Shown here piece by piece: positions 50,607 through 60,776 of a stretch of DNA of 64,000 nt. Both the position numbers and the translations under genes were made by a program. The notes under the pieces are model-generated. The model saw only the letters and a list, made by a program, of their open reading frames with translations. It searched no databases and was not told where the DNA came from. Source of the stretch: Armatimonas rosea (lineage in GTDB: Bacteria; Armatimonadota; Armatimonadia; Armatimonadales; Armatimonadaceae). Position 1 is the first letter of the stretch, and the number at the start of each line of letters is the position of its first letter. The stretch lies in assembly GCF_014202505.1 (NCBI RefSeq), contig NZ_JACHGW010000002.1, positions 558,001 to 622,000 of the forward strand, in the 5' to 3' direction.

Positions 50607-51374
50607 ATGAACCCAAGAGCCCTTGTCCTCATCGCGATGGTTGTCGGCCTGTTTCTTCTCTTGTTTGCCCTCGTGCGCTGGGGGCAGGACCTTGAGCGCC
50701 GGAGCCGCCACCGCCAGCAGCTTGCACAGCAGGAGCGCACGAGCACCGATCGTGGCTTCTTTGCCGCTTCTGTGCCGAGTAATCCCTCGGTAGGTGCCTT
50801 GAGTGCCCCGCCCACCCCGGGCCCGTTTCGGGCGCTCTCTCCCGCTGCACCCGCAGCGCTGCCACGGATTCAAGTGGGCTACCCAGCTCCCGAGCGCCCC
50901 TCGCAAGTTGTCTCGTACCTCAACACGATCAGTGCGGTCGAGCGCAACCGCCAGACTACCTGGGGGGCGTGGTGGAAGTTCCTCAGCCCTCCCCAGCCAA
51001 TCGTGACCGGCAACGCCACAGGCTCCAACCAGACCCAGACCTCCGCGAGCCCCGAGCTTGCTCCGCCCGATCTCATGGCCGCGGCAGCGCTCTGGGACAA
51101 GAGCCTCTCCGGGAGCCTCCCCGACTCGACCTGCTTGCCCTTTCATATCGCCTACCTGCACTATCTTGCGCTGGAGAAAGACTACCTGCGCCGGATGACC
51201 CTGCTGCAGCAAGAGGGCTCTGCCGGAGAGCTCGCCGCGCTTCAGAAAGAGATGCAGGAGACCCTCCCTGCCGCCGCGCTGCGGGTGCAGGCCAAGCTCC
51301 GCGAGCTCCAGCACGACCACCCCGAGCTCGCCCCTGAGCTTCAAAAACTCCAGGTGCAGTCCTACCTCAACTAG
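50607..51374 (+). CDS. Single-span membrane protein with helical C-terminus, unknown
   Basis: 255 residues from ATG 50607 (NPRALVLIAMVVGLFLLLFA is one span). A basic stretch and a Pro/Ala/Ser-rich linker follow, then a helical C-terminal 110 residues (LHYLALEKDYLRRMTLLQQ, ELAALQKEMQETLPAAALR). Frame is open to 50565 but the added residues break the usual N-terminus. No family recognised. Divergent from the zinc-ribbon gene, convergent with the M16 pair, 4 bases apart. Confidence 0.6.
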   Translation: MNPRALVLIAMVVGLFLLLFALVRWGQDLERRSRHRQQLAQQERTSTDRGFFAASVPSNPSVGALSAPPTPGPFRALSPAAPAALPRIQVGYPAPERPSQVVSYLNTISAVERNRQTTWGAWWKFLSPPQPIVTGNATGSNQTQTSASPELAPPDLMAAAALWDKSLSGSLPDSTCLPFHIAYLHYLALEKDYLRRMTLLQQEGSAGELAALQKEMQETLPAAALRVQAKLRELQHDHPELAPELQKLQVQSYLN

Positions 51375-51378
51375 AGGC

Positions 51379-52620
51379 CTACGTCCGCACGACCACGGGG
51401 TTGCTACCAAAGAGGGTCTGGGCGACTCGCTCCACATCACTGCGCTTGACCGCTTCGATCCGCTTGGTAAACTCCAGCTCCATGGCCGCGCCGAGGCCGC
51501 TGGTCTCGGCGGTGATCAAGGCGCGGGCCCGTGGGAGCACAAGCTGGCGCTGCTGGGAGCGCTGTGCCAGAAGGAGCGTCTTGGCGCGGGTGAGCTCACC
51601 GTCGGTGGGGGGGGCTTGGCGAAGCTGGCCCAGGGTCTTCAGGAGGCCGTCGCGCATCGCAAGAGAGCTCTGGTTTCCCAGGATGTAGCCGGCCCAGAGG
51701 GTCGCATCCCGCCCTGGCAGGAGCACCGAGCGCACCTCGTAGCCCAGCGCGTTGTCGTCGCGCAGGCGGAAGAGGCGACAGGCCTTCCCCTGTCCGAGCA
51801 CGGCATCGAGCACCAGCAGGGCGGGCCAGTCCGCACGCGCCTCGGCCTTACTGAGCCCGGGAAAGAGAAACCCCACCCCGGCAGCGGAGATTCCCGGAAG
51901 GCTGGGGATCGTGCGGTCGCGCAGCCCCTGCGGGACCGGGTCGATAGTGGGGAGGAGCTCCTTGACACCCGCGGGACGCTGGTTCCAGTCCCCCACACTC
52001 AGGCTTGTCTCCACCCAGCGCCGCGCGACCTCGGGGGCAAACTTGCCCACCACCGCGATAGTCGTGCGCTCCGGGGTGCAGAAGTGGGCATAGAAGCTCT
52101 TGACATCTCCAACCGTTAGCCGCTGCAGACCCGCGGGATCGCCCTGGACACTGAAGTCACTGCCAAATGCGCGGGTTCGGAGCGTGCGGAGGAGCCGTGG
52201 GAGGAGCTCCTCTTCCTGGAGGGCGAGCGCGCGGAGCTGATCGGTGCGTGCCTGGACAAGGGCCTCCTCGGTGAAGCGTGGCTGGGCGAGGGTGTTGAGG
52301 AGCAGGGTCTGGGCCGACTGTACCAGGGCGGCCTCGGTGGGCGGGCAGACACTCCACGCTAGGAGCTGGTTGCCGTCGTAGAGGGTCCCGAGCGCCCCAA
52401 AGCCATCGACATCGCGCTGGAGCAGCTCCGGGGTGCGGCCCTGCGAGTCGCCGCCGAGCATGCGTGCGAGCAAGGGACCGACTCCTCCTTGGCGCCGCTG
52501 CTCGACTCCCCCGAGCCGAACACTGGCCGCGATCGCGGTCGCGGGGGCACTGGGGTCGGGGACAAGGATAAGGGTGGTGCCACTGGGCAGGCGCAGGGGC
52601 TCAATGGGATTCTGGCGCAT
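51379..52620 (-). CDS. M16-family peptidase homologue lacking the zinc-binding motif
   Basis: 413 residues with the M16 fold: LRLPSGTTLILVPDPSAPA at the start, ASVRLGGVEQRRQGGVGPLLARML where active subunits have HxxEH, FYAHFCTPERTTIAVVGKF and LQRLTVGDVKS. His-x-x-Glu-His is replaced by GVGPLL, so it is the non-catalytic subunit, as in POP/MPP and bacterial PqqL-type pairs. Start ATG 52620 overlaps the stop of the active partner (TGATG). Longer open frame to 53010 rejected. Cotranscribed with its partner. Confidence 0.85.
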   Translation of the reverse strand: MRQNPIEPLRLPSGTTLILVPDPSAPATAIAASVRLGGVEQRRQGGVGPLLARMLGGDSQGRTPELLQRDVDGFGALGTLYDGNQLLAWSVCPPTEAALVQSAQTLLLNTLAQPRFTEEALVQARTDQLRALALQEEELLPRLLRTLRTRAFGSDFSVQGDPAGLQRLTVGDVKSFYAHFCTPERTTIAVVGKFAPEVARRWVETSLSVGDWNQRPAGVKELLPTIDPVPQGLRDRTIPSLPGISAAGVGFLFPGLSKAEARADWPALLVLDAVLGQGKACRLFRLRDDNALGYEVRSVLLPGRDATLWAGYILGNQSSLAMRDGLLKTLGQLRQAPPTDGELTRAKTLLLAQRSQQRQLVLPRARALITAETSGLGAAMELEFTKRIEAVKRSDVERVAQTLFGSNPVVVRT

Positions 52621-54017
52621 CAGGGCTTGCCTCCTTCCTGGGGCATGTGGAGGGGCAGGGGGCCCAGGAGCGCAACCGACCGTAGGTTGGGGTGGAGCGT
52701 GGTGCGCAGGAGGGTCTGGAGCTGATCGCCTTGAACGAGACCCAGCTGCTTTTCGAGCTCCTCTTCCAAGCCTGGGGTATCCAGGGCATCGAAGCTGACC
52801 AGCCGGTGTGCCGCGCTCTCGACACTTGCCTTCTCGGTTGCCAGCTTGCCCAGCCACGCGCGGCGGCCCGCTTCCAGCTCGGCGGGGACAAAGCCATCCT
52901 CCAGGATGCGCCGGAGCTCGTCGAGGACCGCCGTCTCCAGCCGTGCGGCGTTGCGTGGGAGCCCGGTGGCCTGGATCAGGAAGAGACCTCCACAGCGCTG
53001 GGGAACCCACTCCACCCGCACTTTTAGAGCGAGCTCTTGGCGGTGCACTAGGGCACCCGCGAGCCTGCCTTGGTCGTCTTGGGCGAGGATCTCCGCAAGG
53101 AGGGCAAGGGCCGCTCCCGTAGTGACATCGGCGGCGGGCGGGCAGCTCCAGCCCAGCACGACAGTCGAGGTACCGCGGCTCCCGCTAACACTATCTGCCG
53201 CAGCACGTAGCCCTACCCCATCGCGGCTTGTGGGTCGCACCAGGGCCTGGCGCAGGGGGCGGGCCACCGGGGGGCGCTCCGGGCCGGTAAACACTTGGCG
53301 CGCCAGTGCCTCGACCTCCCGTGCGACAACCGGCCCTACCACACAGAGGGTCATCCGGTCGGGGCGGTAGCAGGCCGTGTGCACTGCCCGGAGATCGTCC
53401 TCCGTGAGCTTGCTAACCTGCGGCCACTCGCCAAAGAGAGGCGGGCCATAGGGATCGCCCGGAGCATAGAGGGCCTGGGTCACGGCGGCAGTCCCGCTCC
53501 GAAACGGGTCGGCGAGCTCCAGGGCCATCTCCGCCTCGACCACTTTCTTCTCCGATTCGATATCCGCGGGCCGGAAGGCAGGGCGCAGGGTGAGTGCGCC
53601 AAGGGCCTCCAAGAGCCTCTGCCAGCCCTCTAGGGGCACGGTCGCCTCGAAGAAAGTCGCGTCCCGCAGTGTTCTCGCTCCCACCTCGCTCCCGAGATTC
53701 TCCACGAGCTGGTCGAAGGTGCCCGGTTTCTGCTCCTCCGTGCCTTTGAAGACCAGATGCTCGATAAAGTGGAGGGTCCCGCTCCGGGTGCGGTCTTCAT
53801 CGCCACTCCCCGTGCGGATGGCAAGGCTGATTCCCACCAGCGCCGCCTCGGGCCGCTCCACGACAATCAGGCGAAGCCCTGAGGGCAGCACGCGGCGCTG
53901 TGGGGTTCCCGGAGGATCGACGGGCTTTTCCGCCTTGGTTTTGTCCTGTGCCATGGCCACAAATGGCGGTATAATCGCGTAAGTGCTAATGGCTGTGAGA
54001 AAGTGACGACGATTCAC
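52620..54017 (-). CDS. M16-family zinc peptidase, active subunit, exported
   Basis: 465 residues. Signal-like N-terminus with RR (NRRHFLTAISTYAIIPPFVA). The inverted zinc motif is complete: GTLHFIEHLVFKG with His83, Glu86, His87, and the distal Glu in KKVVEAEMALELA. RRVLPSGLRLIVVERPEAAL is the usual M16 opening. Predicted periplasmic peptidase forming a heterodimer with the downstream inactive subunit. Start GTG 54017. It is divergent from rodA, and the rodA-side TATAAT (53970-53975) lies inside this gene's 5' end. Confidence 0.88.
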   Translation of the reverse strand: MNRRHFLTAISTYAIIPPFVAMAQDKTKAEKPVDPPGTPQRRVLPSGLRLIVVERPEAALVGISLAIRTGSGDEDRTRSGTLHFIEHLVFKGTEEQKPGTFDQLVENLGSEVGARTLRDATFFEATVPLEGWQRLLEALGALTLRPAFRPADIESEKKVVEAEMALELADPFRSGTAAVTQALYAPGDPYGPPLFGEWPQVSKLTEDDLRAVHTACYRPDRMTLCVVGPVVAREVEALARQVFTGPERPPVARPLRQALVRPTSRDGVGLRAAADSVSGSRGTSTVVLGWSCPPAADVTTGAALALLAEILAQDDQGRLAGALVHRQELALKVRVEWVPQRCGGLFLIQATGLPRNAARLETAVLDELRRILEDGFVPAELEAGRRAWLGKLATEKASVESAAHRLVSFDALDTPGLEEELEKQLGLVQGDQLQTLLRTTLHPNLRSVALLGPLPLHMPQEGGKP

Positions 54018-54065
54018 GCTTACCCATTCGCCGCAACGTCCGCCAATTCCTGCCTGAGTGTGTCC

Positions 54066-55229
54066 ATGCTAGAATCCCTGAAAACCCTCATAGAGCCGCG
54101 CCACCGGAAAAATATCGACTGGGTGGTGGTCTTCTGTGTGGTCTTGATCATGTGCGCCAGTGTGGCGACGGTCTACTCTGCCAGTGCAGGGCACGCTCGT
54201 GAGCTCGCGCAGGCGCACCGTGTGGGGCTCCTACAAGCCGGGCGACAAGCAGTCTTTGATCTGCTGGGGCTGGGAATCTTGGCCTATGTCGCCACCCGCG
54301 ACTATGTCGGGGTGCAGCGCCATACCAACCTTCTGTACTGGGGCAATATCGCCTTTCTCTTACTGGTAAAAGTTTTTGGAAAAGAGAAAAAGGGTGCGGC
54401 GCGATGGATCGATATCGGTCCCTTGCAGTTTCAGCCCTCAGAGCTAACTAAGATCTGCGTGATCTTAACCCTGGCGGTCTTTCTCGTACGCGTTGGCCCC
54501 CGTATCAAAGAGTTTCCCGTGTTTTTGAAGTCGCTCTTTCATATCCTACCCCCTATGCTCTTGATCAAGATGCAGCCTGACCTGGGAACGGCACTCGTGA
54601 TCGCGGCGATCTGGCTTGGAATGGTCTTCTTGGCGGGTGCGGACTGGCGGCACTTAGCGGCACTGGGGCTTGCTGTTGTCGCGCTGGGGACGGTTGTCTG
54701 GAAGACGGGTAAGGGCTTGGAGGGCTACCAGAGAACGCGGGTCGAGGTGCTCTTTATGTCTCGCCAGAACATGACCAAAGAGCAGCGCGATCAGGCATAT
54801 CAAGGGGATCAGGCGCTACTGGCCGTGGGGGGGGGACTTGTGACGGGGCAGGGCTTCCGTAGAGGACTTCAGACCGGCGGTGGCTTTGTCCCCGATAACT
54901 GGACGGACTTTGCCTTTGCGGCCTTCGCCGAAGAGACGGGCTTGATTGGCTGTCTGAGCCTTCTTTTTGTTTATATGGTTCTCTTGGGGCGCGGGCTTGT
55001 CTGTATCGCGGAGAGTGAGGACACGCTCGGTCGGCTGATTGCAGGAGGCGTGTTGACTTATATCGGGTTCCACGTCTTTGTCAATATCGCGATGAACTGC
55101 TCTATCGCTCCCGTTGTGGGGGTGCCTCTTCCGCTGTTTAGTTATGGGGGAACAGCGGCGTGGACCAACTGCATCGCAATAGGCCTGCTTCTCTCCGTGC
55201 GCATGCGCCGCCGCAAGCTGCAGTTTTAA
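54066..55229 (+). CDS. rodA: Rod-shape determining protein RodA (SEDS peptidoglycan glycosyltransferase)
   Basis: SEDS family polymerase for lateral wall synthesis, multi-span. Family marks: DWVVVFCVVLIMCASVATVYSAS, RDYVGVQRHTNLLYWGNIAF, FGKEKKGAARWIDIGPLQFQPSELTKI and QPDLGTALVIAAIWLGMVF, QGFRRGLQTGGGFVPDNWTDFAFAAFAEE, IAMNCSIAPVVGVPLPLFSYGG. FtsW is the alternative; context cannot decide but ARWIDIG and length (387) suit RodA. ATG 54066 is conservative; GTG 54003 in the same frame overlaps the stop of a 7-codon ORF that follows a GG-TATAAT box at leaderless distance. No mreB or pbp2 nearby. Confidence 0.93.
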   Translation: MLESLKTLIEPRHRKNIDWVVVFCVVLIMCASVATVYSASAGHARELAQAHRVGLLQAGRQAVFDLLGLGILAYVATRDYVGVQRHTNLLYWGNIAFLLLVKVFGKEKKGAARWIDIGPLQFQPSELTKICVILTLAVFLVRVGPRIKEFPVFLKSLFHILPPMLLIKMQPDLGTALVIAAIWLGMVFLAGADWRHLAALGLAVVALGTVVWKTGKGLEGYQRTRVEVLFMSRQNMTKEQRDQAYQGDQALLAVGGGLVTGQGFRRGLQTGGGFVPDNWTDFAFAAFAEETGLIGCLSLLFVYMVLLGRGLVCIAESEDTLGRLIAGGVLTYIGFHVFVNIAMNCSIAPVVGVPLPLFSYGGTAAWTNCIAIGLLLSVRMRRRKLQF

Positions 55230-55238
55230 GATAATCTT

Positions 55239-55272
55239 GCGCCGGGGAGCAGCACGCTCCCCGGCGCTTTTT
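55239..55272 (+). terminator. Hairpin terminator after rodA
   Basis: GCGCCGGGGAGC (55239-55250) pairs with GCTCCCCGGCGC (55256-55267), then TTTTT. Strong. Confidence 0.9.
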
Positions 55273-55276
55273 CTGT

Positions 55277-56479
55277 TTAGAGCGTCCCGAGCACGGTGAC
55301 ACTGGCGCTGCCGGACTTCCCGCTGGCGGTGTGGGTGAAGGTAATCAGCACGGGGCTGCTGGTGACACCGAGCCCCTTGATCTTCCCATTGGCATCTACG
55401 GAGACCAGCGCCGCATTGCTAGATGCCCACGTCCCCTCTTCCAGCGGGAGGATTGTCCCCGAGCTGTCCTTGAGGATCGCTTGTAGGGTGGTCTCTTGGT
55501 TGACCGTCAGGGATGCCGTCGCGGGGTTGATGGTGACACTATTGACGGTCGGGGTGGTGACCGTGACACTGGCGGTGCCAGTCTTGCCCGTGGCGGTGTG
55601 GGTGAAGGTAATCGTAGCCGCGCCGTTTTTGAGGGCGGTTACCTTGCCGGAGCTGTCCACGCTGGCGACGGTCGCATCGCTGGAGGACCAGGTTCCCGGA
55701 GCGGCGGGGAGGGCGCCGTTGCTGGCATCGCGCAGGGTGGCGGTGAGGGTCTTGGTCTGGGCGACTGTCAGGGCATTGGTGGTGGGGGTCACCTCGACAC
55801 GATCGACAATCCCCGCCGCGCTACTGGTCACCACCACGAGGCTCGTCCCTGCCTTCCCGGACTCGGTGTCGGTGAAGGTGACATTGGTGGAGCCCTCTTT
55901 GAGCGCGGTCACCTTACCCGCGCTATCGACACTTGCCACGGTGGCATCACTGGAGCTCCAGCGGGTCTTGCTGGTGCTCAGCGGGACAAGATTGCCCGCG
56001 CTGTCCTTGGCGGTTCCGGTGAGGGTCTGGGCGGAGCCGGGGCGGATACTCAGGCTCGCCGGGGAGACCTCGATGCGATCCACAGTGCTGGCGAGCGAGA
56101 GCTGGAGGTTGGTCTGGTTCCCACTGGATACCGTCACCTTGGTACTGGACGCCGCCAGCGCGACACCCTGCGCATCGGCGGCGGGGAAGGCACTGGCATC
56201 GACACTCAGGTCACCGGGCTGGAGCCCAAAGAAGACCAGCGTGCTAAAGCTCCCCGAAGCGGGGCGGTTGGCCACGCGGAAGGTCTGAAAACCACCGGCA
56301 TCCTTCACCACCACCCGGACACTCTGGGTCGCCGCGGGCACGAGGCGGGAGATCTCCGGCCACTGAATCCGCATCTCCAAGCCCGTCGCCGGGGCCACCG
56401 ACGAGCCCCCGCAGCCACTCAGGCTCAGGGATGCCACGCCACAAGAAAGCATCAAAAACGCCGCTACCGTTACTCTCAT
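55277..56479 (-). CDS. Big2 (bacterial Ig-like) repeat lipoprotein
   Basis: Lipoprotein signal RVTVAAFLMLSCGVASLSL ending SGC from ATG 56479; the frame reaches GTG 56497 but ATG 56479 fits the signal better. About 100 residues of unique beta-rich sequence are followed by three Big2 domains of about 85 residues (VDRIEVSPASLSIRPG, VDRVEVTPTTNALTVA and VNSVTINPATASLTVN), each with a WSSSDATVASVDSAGKVTAL-type core. Surface-adhesion or binding role inferred. The repeats are near-identical in places at the DNA level, so copy number may vary. Convergent with rodA through a shared terminator. Confidence 0.85.
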   Translation of the reverse strand: MRVTVAAFLMLSCGVASLSLSGCGGSSVAPATGLEMRIQWPEISRLVPAATQSVRVVVKDAGGFQTFRVANRPASGSFSTLVFFGLQPGDLSVDASAFPAADAQGVALAASSTKVTVSSGNQTNLQLSLASTVDRIEVSPASLSIRPGSAQTLTGTAKDSAGNLVPLSTSKTRWSSSDATVASVDSAGKVTALKEGSTNVTFTDTESGKAGTSLVVVTSSAAGIVDRVEVTPTTNALTVAQTKTLTATLRDASNGALPAAPGTWSSSDATVASVDSSGKVTALKNGAATITFTHTATGKTGTASVTVTTPTVNSVTINPATASLTVNQETTLQAILKDSSGTILPLEEGTWASSNAALVSVDANGKIKGLGVTSSPVLITFTHTASGKSGSASVTVLGTL

Positions 56480-56520
56480 ACCAAAGCTATTCGGCACTGA
56501 GACCCGTGATTCCTTCCCCC

Positions 56521-58362
<1,842 letters not shown>

Positions 58363-58366
58363 CGCC

Positions 58367-58442
58367 CCCGCCTGAACCCACTCGCCTCGTGCCTCGGCAC
58401 CCTCCCTTGCGGCAAGGGAGGGCCAGGGTGGGTTCAGGCGGG
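58367..58442. repeat. Nested inverted repeat between argG and the lptD-like gene
   Basis: Outer arms CCCGCCTGAACCCAC (58367-58381) and GTGGGTTCAGGCGGG (58428-58442), 15 bases, perfect; inner arms CCCTCCCTTGC (58400-58410) and GCAAGGGAGGG (58412-58422), perfect. Between convergent genes, so may end both transcripts; no T-run. Belongs to a palindrome type commonly dispersed in high-GC genomes. Confidence 0.7.
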
Positions 58443-58444
58443 TT

Positions 58445-60754
58445 CTAGAAAAAGCCACCAAGCCCGGTGTCGATCGGGGTGCCGTAGCGGCCGCCTTGGG
58501 TGGTCTTGGGCGACGGGAACGCTTTTAGGCGCAGGGAGATATTGATGCCCTTCTCGGTGCGGAAGCCGAAGGGCTGGTCCACGTAGCTGAGGGTCACTTC
58601 GTAGTCGTGGTACTCGCGGGTGAGGGCCAGGGAGTTGGCGTCGAAGCGGCGGGTGACATTGTTGTAGTTGCTATTGGCGATCAGGCGCGTGTCGTTGTCG
58701 AGGAACTGGGTGCCCAGGATGGCATTGACCTGGCGGAGCTTCTTGGCGGTCGGGTCGTAGCGGGAGCTGGTGTCGAGGATAAACTTGGTGCTGCGCTGGA
58801 AGTGGCCGTAGTGGTCTAGGACAATCAGCTTCCCGCTGTTGATATCGTAGGTCGTATTGAAGCGGCTGTGGTGGCTCTCGTTGGGGCGTAGCTCGGTGGT
58901 GACACTGAGCTGGTTCCAGGGCGAGTTGCGCACACCGGGGATCGGATCGAGCCGGGACTGCAGGATATCGTAGCCCGTGCTGAGCCTCACGCTGGCGTGG
59001 CCGCCGGTCTGGCTGTAGTTCAGGTTGAGGCTATTGACACTGGAGGCAAAGTCATTGCGAAACCCCGCAGGAGTTCCCCCGTACGGCCGGGAGTAGTTGT
59101 AGGAGAGCGCTGCGGTCCCGGCGGCCCCGACCTGCTTGTTAAGGCTGGTGTTCTGGCTCAGGACATACTGCGCCGCATAGCCGCCGTCGTAGATGGACTG
59201 CTTGAAGCCGCCGCCGGTGTCCAAGCGAACCCCCTTGCCGAGGGGAGTGCTCTTGCGATTGAGGTCGGTCTGGAAGAGAAAGCGCTGCGTGTGGAGCTGG
59301 CCGGTGGTCCCCGACGACGAGATGCTCTCGAGGAAGTCGCCGTAGCCTAGGGTGACCCCGGAGAAGTAGGTGCCTAGGGTGCCCTTGAGCTGGTTGGCCG
59401 TGAGGGTGAGCTCCGGGAGCTTCTCCGTGCCTCCAAAGAACGAGCTGCCGCTGCTGGTGCCTGTGGTGGCATTGCGCAAGTTGCGGTTGGCGACCAGCTC
59501 GGCGCGAAATGGCCCCAGGGTCCCCGATGCGCGCAGCTCGCCGGTCTCTTGGATGCGCCCCGAGCGGGTGGTGGTTGAGGCATTGAGGCTATCGGTGCCA
59601 TTGAAGCGCAGGCTCAGGCTCCCGTTCTTGGGCAGAGGGAGCTGCTGATTAAGGCCATAGGTGGTTGTGCGGTAGAGCGAGCCGCCCGAGTCCGAGCTGT
59701 TCTGCCCGAGGGTGACCCCCGTGGTGATCCGTCCCACGTTGCGATTGAGCGCGAGGTTCGTGTTCTGGGTCTTGGAGTTCTGGGTCGCGGCGAAGTAGGA
59801 GTTGCTCTGAAAGTCCGAGCTCAGGCGGGCATCGATCTCCCCGAGGCGCTGCTCGTGCTGGACCTGGCCGTTGAGGTTGCGGGCGTTGCGGCTCTTGTCG
59901 TTGAGGGTGTAGAGATTGACACGGCCCGCCATGTTTTGCCCGACCCGGTAGGCCTGGTCCGTGCCCAGCCCGATTCCTTTTTTCTCCATCAGGTCCACGC
60001 GTAGCAGGCCGGGCAGGGTGCGGGCGAGCGAGTAGCCGATCACGGCCTTGATAAAGTAGCCCTCTTCCTGGGTTCGTCCAATATTGGGCAGGTAGCTGTA
60101 GCGCGGCTCCTCCACGATCGGGATGCTGAGGTGCTTGAGGCGCAGGACCGGGGTGTCGTAGCGGTAGAGCGTGACATCGCGCAGGGTGATGCGCTTCTTG
60201 GGGATCAGCTCGGCATAGCCAAAGCCGATCTTGGCGTGGGGGTTGATCAGGTCGCAGGTCGTGAGAAAGCCATCGGTGGCCTTGATGATGTCGCCCTCCC
60301 GCTGGATGGTCTTGCCCCAGAGCGAGAGCGGCTGCTGGAGCGCGTTTCCCACCCGAGCCGGCTGCAGGACCGTCCGGGCGTCCTGCGCCTCGAACTCACG
60401 GGTCTTGCGGTTGAAGCCAATGCGCTCCGCCAGAAAGGTCTCCTGGCCTGTCTCCATCTTGACATTGGTCTCAAAGGTAATGTAGTCCCGCTTGTCGTCG
60501 TAGGTGGCCCGGTCACAAGTAACAATGTAGCCATCGTAGACCAGCTTGACGTTGCCCGTGAGGAGCGCGCCGCCGTCGATGACGCGCAGGTGATCAGCGG
60601 TGGGGAAGACCTCTTTGCCGCGGGGCTGGCCGCTGTCTCCGGGCGTCTGTGTGGGGGAGCTTGGAGCCTGGCCCTGGGTCATGCGGGGCGGGAGGAGGCT
60701 ACCACGGGGGGGCTGGCGGGGGGGCGTGGTCTGAAGGTAAACGACAAGCGGCAT
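58445..60754 (-). CDS. lptD: LptD/OstA-family outer-membrane LPS-assembly protein, without visible signal peptide
   Basis: 769 residues. The OstA/LptA-like N-domain is at about 50-140 (ADHLRVIDGGALLTGNVKLV, FNRKTREFEAQDARTVLQ). An LptD beta-barrel follows: ITLRDVTLYRYDTPVLRLKH, PIVEEPRYSYLPNIGRT, many alternating Asn/Ser/Thr strands, ending LGGFF with terminal aromatic. It inserts LPS into the outer membrane, fitting the kds genes. Odd: no signal peptide follows ATG 60754 (PLVVYLQTTPPRQPPRG) and a stop codon lies two codons upstream, so export is unexplained; a start error, divergent signal or a short start in the upstream gene are options. 22 bases after the AI-2E gene stop. Confidence 0.78.
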   Translation of the reverse strand: MPLVVYLQTTPPRQPPRGSLLPPRMTQGQAPSSPTQTPGDSGQPRGKEVFPTADHLRVIDGGALLTGNVKLVYDGYIVTCDRATYDDKRDYITFETNVKMETGQETFLAERIGFNRKTREFEAQDARTVLQPARVGNALQQPLSLWGKTIQREGDIIKATDGFLTTCDLINPHAKIGFGYAELIPKKRITLRDVTLYRYDTPVLRLKHLSIPIVEEPRYSYLPNIGRTQEEGYFIKAVIGYSLARTLPGLLRVDLMEKKGIGLGTDQAYRVGQNMAGRVNLYTLNDKSRNARNLNGQVQHEQRLGEIDARLSSDFQSNSYFAATQNSKTQNTNLALNRNVGRITTGVTLGQNSSDSGGSLYRTTTYGLNQQLPLPKNGSLSLRFNGTDSLNASTTTRSGRIQETGELRASGTLGPFRAELVANRNLRNATTGTSSGSSFFGGTEKLPELTLTANQLKGTLGTYFSGVTLGYGDFLESISSSGTTGQLHTQRFLFQTDLNRKSTPLGKGVRLDTGGGFKQSIYDGGYAAQYVLSQNTSLNKQVGAAGTAALSYNYSRPYGGTPAGFRNDFASSVNSLNLNYSQTGGHASVRLSTGYDILQSRLDPIPGVRNSPWNQLSVTTELRPNESHHSRFNTTYDINSGKLIVLDHYGHFQRSTKFILDTSSRYDPTAKKLRQVNAILGTQFLDNDTRLIANSNYNNVTRRFDANSLALTREYHDYEVTLSYVDQPFGFRTEKGINISLRLKAFPSPKTTQGGRYGTPIDTGLGGFF

Positions 60755-60776
60755 ACAGGCTCAGACTCAGAAGCGG

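Noticed and set aside
52621-53010. 130-residue N-terminal extension of the inactive M16 subunit
   Set aside because: It lies on top of the active subunit in another frame and has a Pro/Arg/Gly-rich shadow composition; ATG 52620 begins at the conserved start.
55550-56050. Near-duplicate DNA stretches
   Set aside because: They are the cores of the Big2 domains, explained by protein repeats.
55296-56500. Two long plus-strand frames over the Big2 lipoprotein
   Set aside because: Long only because the Big2 repeats avoid stops in other frames; the minus strand has the lipobox and the Ig repeats.
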